From: an uncultured Muribaculaceae bacterium | Lineage (GTDB): Bacteria > Bacteroidota > Bacteroidia > Bacteroidales > Muribaculaceae | Length of the DNA: 18,386 nt | Direction: 5' to 3' | NCBI GenBank assembly: GCA_910589095.1 | Contig: CAJUSN010000028.1 | Coordinates: forward strand, 1,030 to 19,415 | Shown here: piece after piece, positions 13,666 to 18,386 of the stretch | Numbering within the stretch: position 1 is the first letter of the stretch | Layout: each line of letters starts with the position of its first letter | Program-made: the position numbers and the translations under genes | The notes under the pieces: model-generated | The model's database searches: none | What the model was told of the DNA's origin: nothing | Seen by the model: only the letters and a program-made list of their open reading frames with translations

Positions 13666-14050
13666 ATTCATCAATATTCCGATTTTCCACCGTAGACGTT
13701 ATTTAGAATTATTATAAATAAGATTGTCGTTTCTCAGATCTCCTCACTTTCCCTCTCTTCCTTATGGAATAATAGTTTTTAGGAGACTGCAATCTTAAAG
13801 TTTTACTTTAACTTTAAATTTGGCTTTAAGTATAATTAGTTGGAATACAGAGGAAAATGCTGGTTGGTTAAAGTGTAAAAAAGCGTGAGTTTTCAACATT
13901 TTATAAATTGCTCAAAATCAGTACTGTGTAAAAATATTATAAAATCCAAAGAAAAAGCTGTTTGTTTTTGTAAAAAAAAAATCGGAATTTTGTGTTGCGA
14001 ATTAACCCCAAATTCATAGTCAAACTCACCTATTACAACACCCGTCAACG
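13666..14050 (+). other. oriC: Candidate replication origin region (AT-rich, DnaA-box-like sites)
   Basis: This 385-bp gap directly before dnaA has no protein gene. TTTTACACA on the minus strand (13933-13925) fits the DnaA-box consensus TTWTNCACA exactly. One-mismatch sites are TTTTACACT (13880-13872, minus), TTTTCCACC (13683-13691, plus) and TTTTCAACA (13890-13898, plus). The part 13791-13840 has only about 18% G+C, and CTTTAA occurs at 13806, 13812 and 13824, i.e. on a 6-bp register, as in an unwinding element; an inverted copy lies at 13795. A dnaA promoter lies inside. With one exact box the evidence is moderate; the real origin may be elsewhere. Confidence 0.45.
13961..13992 (+). promoter_or_regulatory. 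Probable dnaA promoter
   Basis: TTTG (13961-13964) is 20 bp from GAATTTTG (13985-13992), which matches TAnnTTTG except at its first base. The start would be near 13999, with a leader of about 50 nt. A full TAAATTTG also occurs at 13815-13822 but has no -33 partner. Confidence 0.5.
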
Positions 14051-15436
14051 ATGCAGGACCACAACCAACAATTATGGGACAGATGTCTGACGATATTTGC
14101 CGACAACCTACCCGCCGAGCAGTTCGACGCATGGTTTAAGCCGATATCTCCCATAAGCTATGCCGACAATAAACTTACCCTTCTTGTTCCTTCGCCTTTC
14201 TTTTATGAGCAGCTGGAGGAGCGCTACGTGGGATTGCTGTCGCGCACACTGCAAAAAGTGTATGGTCCGGCCATAAAGTTGGTCTATAACTATTATCAGG
14301 TTGGTAAGGAACCTTCAACCAAGGTGTCCATCACCAGTTCTAAGCCAAGCACCGCTGCAGCCCCGCGCCCCGGTGCCTCTTCAAATCCTTTCAATCATGA
14401 CGATGTTGGTGAGATTGATTCGCAACTCAACCCCACTTATACTTTCGAGAATTACTGCGACAGTATAAGCAATCGTGTGGCTCGCACTATAGGTGAGGCT
14501 GTGGCCAACGATCCCAAAATGAAGACATTCAACCCTCTCTTCGTGTTCGGCGTGCCAGGTGTGTGTAAAACTCACCTTATCCAGGCCATAGGCATCCGTA
14601 TTAAAGAGGTGTGTCCGGCCAACCGTGTGCTATATATTACAGCACGTTTGTTTGAAAGCCAATACACCACTGCCGTGCATCGTGGTAAAATAAATGATTT
14701 CATCAACTTTTACCAGAGCATCGACACCTTGATTATCGATGATATCCAAGATCTCATCGGCAAGCAAAGCACTCAAAACACTTTCTTCCATATCTTCAAC
14801 CATCTGATTCTTAATCAGAAACAGCTCATACTTGCAAGCGACTGCGCTCCCAGCAGCATGGAAGGCATGGAAAAGCGTCTTATAAGTCGTTTCAACATGG
14901 GTGTTGTTGCAGAGCTGGAGCAGCCTGATTACACGCTTCGCCTTGATGTGCTCCGTCAGAAAGCCGAGCACGACGGTGTGGAACTGACTGACGATGTCAT
15001 GGAATTCATTGCCAAAAATGTTACCGGCTCTATACGTGAACTCGAAGGTATGGTGCTCTCCCTGTTGGCGCACGCATCGGCTCTCGGCCGCGAGATCACT
15101 CTCGACCTTGCGCGTAAAGTTCTCGCTCACTCTGTGAAAGCTCAGAAGCGCACTGTTAATTTCGAGATGATCACCCAAAAGGTAGCCGGATATTACGACA
15201 TCGATCCCGATCTCATCTTCACCAAGTCACGCAAACGCGAAATTTCCGATGCACGACAGATGGTGATGTACATGGCCAAGAAGCATGCGAAAATGCCGTT
15301 GAAAACCATCGGCACACGACTGGCCCGTACACATGCCACCGTCATATATGCATGCAACAACATAGAGCAGCGACTTCCTATTGAAAAGCAGTTGCAGACT
15401 GATGTTACTGCAATAGAAAACTCATTACTTGCCTGA
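14051..15436 (+). CDS. dnaA: Chromosomal replication initiator DnaA, with atypical Walker A
   Basis: A 461-residue DnaA that binds and unwinds oriC. Domain I covers about 1-80 (LWDRCL...FDAWFKPI), a variable linker about 85-125, the AAA+ domain about 130-330 and the DNA-binding domain about 365-461. Walker B is intact (IIDDIQ, D230, D231), the arginine finger R280 (RLISRF) and sensor II R329 (SIRELEG) are present. Three conserved sites differ. Walker A reads G167-VPGV-C172-K173-T174, with Cys for the last glycine. The SDRxP motif reads SDCAP (C265). The DnaA signature reads R-T427-H-A-T-V where most have D-H-[ST]-T-V. The frame is intact over full length, so it is not an obvious pseudogene. 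It follows the candidate oriC and ends at a terminator. Confidence 0.95.
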   Translation: MQDHNQQLWDRCLTIFADNLPAEQFDAWFKPISPISYADNKLTLLVPSPFFYEQLEERYVGLLSRTLQKVYGPAIKLVYNYYQVGKEPSTKVSITSSKPSTAAAPRPGASSNPFNHDDVGEIDSQLNPTYTFENYCDSISNRVARTIGEAVANDPKMKTFNPLFVFGVPGVCKTHLIQAIGIRIKEVCPANRVLYITARLFESQYTTAVHRGKINDFINFYQSIDTLIIDDIQDLIGKQSTQNTFFHIFNHLILNQKQLILASDCAPSSMEGMEKRLISRFNMGVVAELEQPDYTLRLDVLRQKAEHDGVELTDDVMEFIAKNVTGSIRELEGMVLSLLAHASALGREITLDLARKVLAHSVKAQKRTVNFEMITQKVAGYYDIDPDLIFTKSRKREISDARQMVMYMAKKHAKMPLKTIGTRLARTHATVIYACNNIEQRLPIEKQLQTDVTAIENSLLA

Positions 15437-15483
15437 TAAGGCACGCTTCCCTCTCCACCCTCTACGGCTTCAAACACGCATAG

Positions 15484-15543
15484 ACACCGTCAGTGAAAGA
15501 TCACCTTATGAGGCGACTTTTCCTGACGGTGTGGTGCTTTTTT
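15484..15543 (+). terminator. Terminator after dnaA
   Basis: ACACCGTCAG (15484-15493) pairs perfectly with CTGACGGTGT (15523-15532) around a 29-nt loop, followed by GGTGCTTTTTTAT. The stop of dnaA is 48 bp upstream. Confidence 0.75.
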
Positions 15544-15565
15544 ATCACTTCAATATTTACCTTTC

Positions 15566-16705
15566 ATGAAAAACAGAATCATTGACCGGAATAATCACCT
15601 TGGCTGGGTGGACGCGCTGAGAGTTCTTGCATGCTTTATGGTTGTTGCCAGCCATTGCTGCGACGGTTTTGTGGCTGAGTTCAATGCCGACAGGCAAGCT
15701 TTTGTCACCGGAGTGTTCACCGGTAGTCTCATGCGCGCAAGTGTGCCTTTGTTTGTTATGATGACAGGCGTGCTGTTGTTGCCAATTCCTGCTGAGATGA
15801 GACTTGGCGGTTTCTATCGTCGCCGGCTGGGAAGGATCATTCCCCCGCTTGTTTTCTGGTCGCTGGCACTGCCCCCGCTCGCCTATCTGTATTTTACCGG
15901 ATTTGGCTCACATTCCGTTAATCCATCCGTTGACTTGACTGCTTATACTCCGGAGGGACTTACTAACCGACTCTGGACATGGGTGCTCAATTTCAATTTC
16001 GACACCACTCCGCTTTGGTATCTGTACATGCTTTTGGGCCTTTATCTCATAATGCCTGTTTTGAGTGCATGGCTGCGGGATGCCCGCAAGTGCGAGATCG
16101 AGACGTTTCTGAAAGTATGGGGTGTGACGCTTCTGCTGCCTTACATCCAGCTCTTCGCTCCCGCCTTGGGCTATGCGGGCAATTACGGCCACATGGGTAT
16201 TCTTGGTGCATGTGACTGGAACGCCTTCTCAACATTCTATTATGTTTCGGGTTTTGTGGGATATCTTGTTATGGCTTACTATTTGAAAACCTATCCACCT
16301 GCTTGGAACTCCGTTCTTTTAGCCATTATGTTTGTTGCCGGTTACTGTGCAACGGCCGGTGGATATATGTGGTTGCAGGAACGCTACCCCGGCAATTATG
16401 CCTATCTTGAGATCGTTTGGTATTTCTGCGGAATAAATGTAATGATGATGACCATTCCCCTCTTTGTCGCTCTGCAGAGAAGCCGGCTCGGTTCACACGG
16501 GTGGCTGCGTACTCTGGCTGGTTTGACATTCGGTATCTATCTTTGTCATTTCATATTTGTGATGATGGCCTACGATTGGTTTCAATCCACTGGCTTGCCT
16601 CCCATGCTTCGCATCATTCTCATGGCTCTGATAGTTTTCGCTCTGGCGGCATGTGTCACATGGATTCTGCGGGCTTGGCGCGTTACGCGTCCGCTGGTTA
16701 GCTGA
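15566..16705 (+). CDS. Acyltransferase family 3 integral membrane protein
   Basis: A 379-residue polytopic membrane protein with about ten hydrophobic segments, of the acyltransferase-3 family (OafA, WecH and related), which O-acylate sugars of surface polysaccharides using acyl-CoA from the cytosol. The N-terminal signature WVDALRVLACFMVVASH contains the conserved catalytic-type histidine H30, and a basic loop FYRRRLGRIIPPLVFW (about 83-98) carries the expected Arg residues. Near the C-terminus LTFGIYLCHFIFVMM fits the conserved 'YLxH' segment. No SGNH extension is present, so it is a stand-alone membrane domain. It stands alone after the dnaA terminator, without polysaccharide genes nearby, so the acceptor cannot be inferred. 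Confidence 0.88.
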   Translation: MKNRIIDRNNHLGWVDALRVLACFMVVASHCCDGFVAEFNADRQAFVTGVFTGSLMRASVPLFVMMTGVLLLPIPAEMRLGGFYRRRLGRIIPPLVFWSLALPPLAYLYFTGFGSHSVNPSVDLTAYTPEGLTNRLWTWVLNFNFDTTPLWYLYMLLGLYLIMPVLSAWLRDARKCEIETFLKVWGVTLLLPYIQLFAPALGYAGNYGHMGILGACDWNAFSTFYYVSGFVGYLVMAYYLKTYPPAWNSVLLAIMFVAGYCATAGGYMWLQERYPGNYAYLEIVWYFCGINVMMMTIPLFVALQRSRLGSHGWLRTLAGLTFGIYLCHFIFVMMAYDWFQSTGLPPMLRIILMALIVFALAACVTWILRAWRVTRPLVS

Positions 16706-16779
16706 AGTCCTGTAATCAAGCCTAAACATATTTTCATTTCGGAGCGTTTGAATTATAAGTCAAATTCAACTCTATCGTT

Positions 16780-17508
16780 ATGAAAAAGTATTTAGCAGAA
16801 ATGATCGGCACATTCGTCTTCGTCCTTATGGGTTGCGGTAGTGCCATTTTTGCCGGCATAGGGTTGGGGACCACCGGGTATGGTGTCTCCACTCTGGGCG
16901 TGGCATTCGCGTTCGGTCTTTCCGTGGTTGCCATGGCCTATACCATTGGCAATATTTCGGGCTGTCACATCAATCCTGCCATAACGCTGGGCGTATGGGC
17001 CAGCGGGCGTATGAAAGGAACTGAGGCGGCAGGCTATATGACCTTCCAGATCATAGGTGGCCTTATCGCTTCAGCCGTGCTCTATTTCCTTGTCCATACC
17101 GGCAATCAGGCAGGTATAGAGGCCGTGTTCAACAACACCACAACGACAGGCGCTAATTCCTACATGATAGGAAATGTGATTCCGGCATTCACTGCCGAAC
17201 TTGTGTTCACCTTCATATTTGTGCTTGTGGCTCTCGGCGCAACTGATTCCAAGAAAGGTGCCGGCCAGTTCGCAGGTTTGGCCATAGGTCTTGCTCTCGT
17301 TTTGGTTCACATTGCATGTATCCCTATCACCGGAACGTCGGTCAATCCTGCCCGTTCCATCGGTCCGGCCGTATTTGCTGCCATTGAGGGTAATCTGATT
17401 CCTATCTCACAGATATGGCTCTTCATTGTCGCTCCTCTTCTCGGTGCGCTTCTCAGTGCAGCTGTTTGGCGTTGCATTTCCGGACGTGAGGCTCGCATTG
17501 CCGAATAA
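16780..17508 (+). CDS. aqpZ: Aquaporin Z-type water channel
   Basis: A 242-residue MIP-family channel with six hydrophobic segments and both NPA loops: HINPAITLG (N65-A67) and SVNPARSIGPA (N189-A191, R192). Aligned by eye with E. coli AqpZ, the selectivity filter reads F45, H177, T186 and R192, which is the narrow water-selective set rather than the glycerol-type set of GlpF. It should let water cross the inner membrane and help in osmotic adjustment. The loop at about 108-128 (NQAGIEAVFNNTTTTGANSY) is longer and Asn/Thr-rich. It starts 74 bp after the acyltransferase and ends at a perfect hairpin. No convincing promoter is visible in front of it. Confidence 0.95.
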   Translation: MKKYLAEMIGTFVFVLMGCGSAIFAGIGLGTTGYGVSTLGVAFAFGLSVVAMAYTIGNISGCHINPAITLGVWASGRMKGTEAAGYMTFQIIGGLIASAVLYFLVHTGNQAGIEAVFNNTTTTGANSYMIGNVIPAFTAELVFTFIFVLVALGATDSKKGAGQFAGLAIGLALVLVHIACIPITGTSVNPARSIGPAVFAAIEGNLIPISQIWLFIVAPLLGALLSAAVWRCISGREARIAE

Positions 17509-17534
17509 CCTTGGCGAATGTTTCTAAACACACA

Positions 17535-17570
17535 CTGCGGCGTGCCATTCCGGCACGCCGCAGCTTGTCT
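17535..17570 (+). terminator. Terminator of the aquaporin gene
   Basis: A perfect 12-bp GC-rich stem pairs 17535-17546 with 17552-17563 around a 5-nt loop, followed by CTTGTCTTTT. Confidence 0.88.
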
Positions 17571-17628
17571 TTTCAGCAAGCTCGGTAAGATTTGTGAAAA
17601 AGGGGAGGGCGGGGTCGCAATTAATTTG

Positions 17629-17636
17629 TATATTTG
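17629..17636 (+). promoter_or_regulatory. Candidate -7 element of the OMP-dut unit
   Basis: TATATTTG is an exact TAnnTTTG match, 72 bp before the ATG at 17709. No TTTG lies at the expected -33 spacing, so support is partial. Confidence 0.4.
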
Positions 17637-17708
17637 CAAGTTGAACAGTTGGGCTGCTTCGGCGCCTGGCTGTCGGCCAAGATTCATCACAACTTTTCTA
17701 ATTGTTTT

Positions 17709-18260
17709 ATGCGCATTTTTCATTCATTAATTCTTTTAGCGGCAATTATGGTTAGCTCCGCCTCAGCCCACGCTGCCGGTGATGCTAAAGAAGATATAAC
17801 AGGTTGGAACCATTTCGTGTGGGGTGCGGAGGTAGGTGGCTCCATTGACCTTACTTCAAATAACTTATCCTCGATCAACCTCGACGCCTATTTCGGTTAT
17901 AAGAACTCATGGATTAATGCCGTGGGCATAGGTGCGTCTGTCAACATGATGGTCAGCAACTCGGTGCGTTCATTCCCCGTCTATGCCATGTTTCGTACCG
18001 ACTTCTCTTCTCGTCCCCGATTGCTTTTCATGGACTTGCGTGGTGGCATAGCCATAAATGATATCACCTACGGAAATTCACAGACAAGCCTCTTCCTTTC
18101 TCCCGGGGTTGGCATTAATCTGGCCCGTGGGCGCAGCTTCTCTTCATATATCACCCTGAGCTATATCTACAACGGACTTAAGCCCTTTGACCTCGGCGAT
18201 CGCCGTTGCGATGTGGACGGTCTAAGCATGGCCTGCTTGCGACTTGGTGTCAGTTTCTAA
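17709..18260 (+). CDS. Small outer-membrane beta-barrel-like protein, function unknown
   Basis: A 183-residue exported protein with a signal peptide (MRIFHSLILLAAIMVSSASAHAA, cleavage near AHA-A at 20-23). The mature part shows alternating hydrophobic strands separated by polar turns (WGAEVGGSIDL, INLDAYFGYK, GIGASVNMMV, LFMDLRGGIAIND, SLFLSPGVGINLA, SSYITLSYIYNGL) and ends in LRLGVSF with a terminal Phe, a hallmark of outer-membrane beta barrels. I estimate eight or so strands. No specific family or ligand is recognised. A frame extends upstream to 17634 but the signal peptide begins at 17709. It is 15 bp before dut, so the two are likely cotranscribed although functionally unrelated. Confidence 0.78.
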   Translation: MRIFHSLILLAAIMVSSASAHAAGDAKEDITGWNHFVWGAEVGGSIDLTSNNLSSINLDAYFGYKNSWINAVGIGASVNMMVSNSVRSFPVYAMFRTDFSSRPRLLFMDLRGGIAINDITYGNSQTSLFLSPGVGINLARGRSFSSYITLSYIYNGLKPFDLGDRRCDVDGLSMACLRLGVSF

Positions 18261-18275
18261 AGTGAAAATTTAATT

Positions 18276-18386
18276 ATGGCAGTAAAAGTTAAGATTGTCA
18301 ATTCCTCTCATCATCCGCTCCCTCAGTATGCTACCCCCCAGTCTGCCGGCATGGACGTGAGGGCGTTTCTCGACTCTCCCGTGACC
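18276..18386 (+). CDS. dut: dUTP diphosphatase, 5' part only (cut by window end)
   Basis: The first 37 codons of a dUTPase, MAVKVKIVNSS..., followed by PLPQYATPQSAGMDVRA, which is motif 1 of trimeric dUTPases (consensus PLPxYATxxSAGxDLxA) containing the conserved Asp that helps bind metal or substrate. The enzyme converts dUTP to dUMP and pyrophosphate, keeping uracil out of DNA and supplying dTMP synthesis. Motifs 2-5 lie beyond the window. The start ATG at 18276 is 15 bp past the stop of the beta-barrel gene. Identification from this fragment is still secure because motif 1 is highly specific. Confidence 0.92.
   Translation, partial: MAVKVKIVNSSHHPLPQYATPQSAGMDVRAFLDSPVT

Noticed and set aside
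16747..16780. TTTG with a 22-bp gap to TATCGTTA as an aquaporin promoter
   Set aside because: The second element has only four of six fixed bases and overlaps the start codon, so it is unconvincing.
17535..17563. GC-rich palindrome after aquaporin as a repeat or protein-binding site
   Set aside because: Position right after the stop and the following T-rich tract fit an ordinary terminator.

Overview
The window reads as chromosomal DNA of a Bacteroidota bacterium, most likely an anaerobic gut Bacteroidales; Muribaculaceae is my guess, from overall feel rather than a search. The signs are: promoter-like elements of the Bacteroidota type (TTTG about 20 bp before TAnnTTTG), few Shine-Dalgarno sites, a GldB-like lipoprotein, an anaerobic (radical SAM) sulfatase maturase, OmpA-type lipoproteins with coiled coils, and a DnaA whose flanking motifs resemble Bacteroides DnaA. 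I see no insertion sequence, prophage, CRISPR array, tRNA or rRNA, and no gene with obviously foreign composition.

Layout. 1-475: rplS (L19), closed by a hairpin shared with a convergent 53-residue membrane peptide (476-637, minus). 769-1898: a two-gene unit, MIP18/DUF59 protein and an LpxH-like metallophosphatase. 1899-2195: no protein gene, but a near-ideal promoter (2031-2063) and a strong terminator (2124-2153) frame a transcript of about 85 nt; it is either a small RNA or a terminated leader of the DUF2007 gene (2196-2441), which is followed by a class I glutamine synthetase (2505-4010). 4079-7626: a sulfatase locus, with the maturase and a secreted protein of unknown function on the minus strand, and divergently an iduronate-2-sulfatase-like enzyme with a serine-type active site (S-G-P-T-R). 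7676-8263: secreted protein of unknown function. 8355-11258: three minus-strand envelope genes (OmpA-like lipoprotein, a thioredoxin-fold protein without cysteines, a GldB-like lipoprotein), with a 327-bp promoter and leader region between the last two.

11509-13601: cell-wall amidase with SPOR domain, then an MlaD/MCE protein, closed by a strong terminator. 13602-14050: an AT-rich stretch with DnaA-box-like sites that is a candidate oriC and also holds the likely dnaA promoter. 14051-15436: dnaA, which has unusual substitutions at three highly conserved sites, including Cys for the last Walker A glycine. 15566-18386: a membrane acyltransferase, AqpZ-type aquaporin, small outer-membrane beta-barrel protein, and the start of dut (cut by the window edge).

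Most genes are housekeeping or envelope functions. The points most worth a second look are the ~85-nt RNA, the DnaA substitutions next to the candidate origin, the maturase/unknown/serine-type sulfatase unit, and the structured leader upstream of the thioredoxin-like gene. I found no convincing new multi-gene defence or mobile system.
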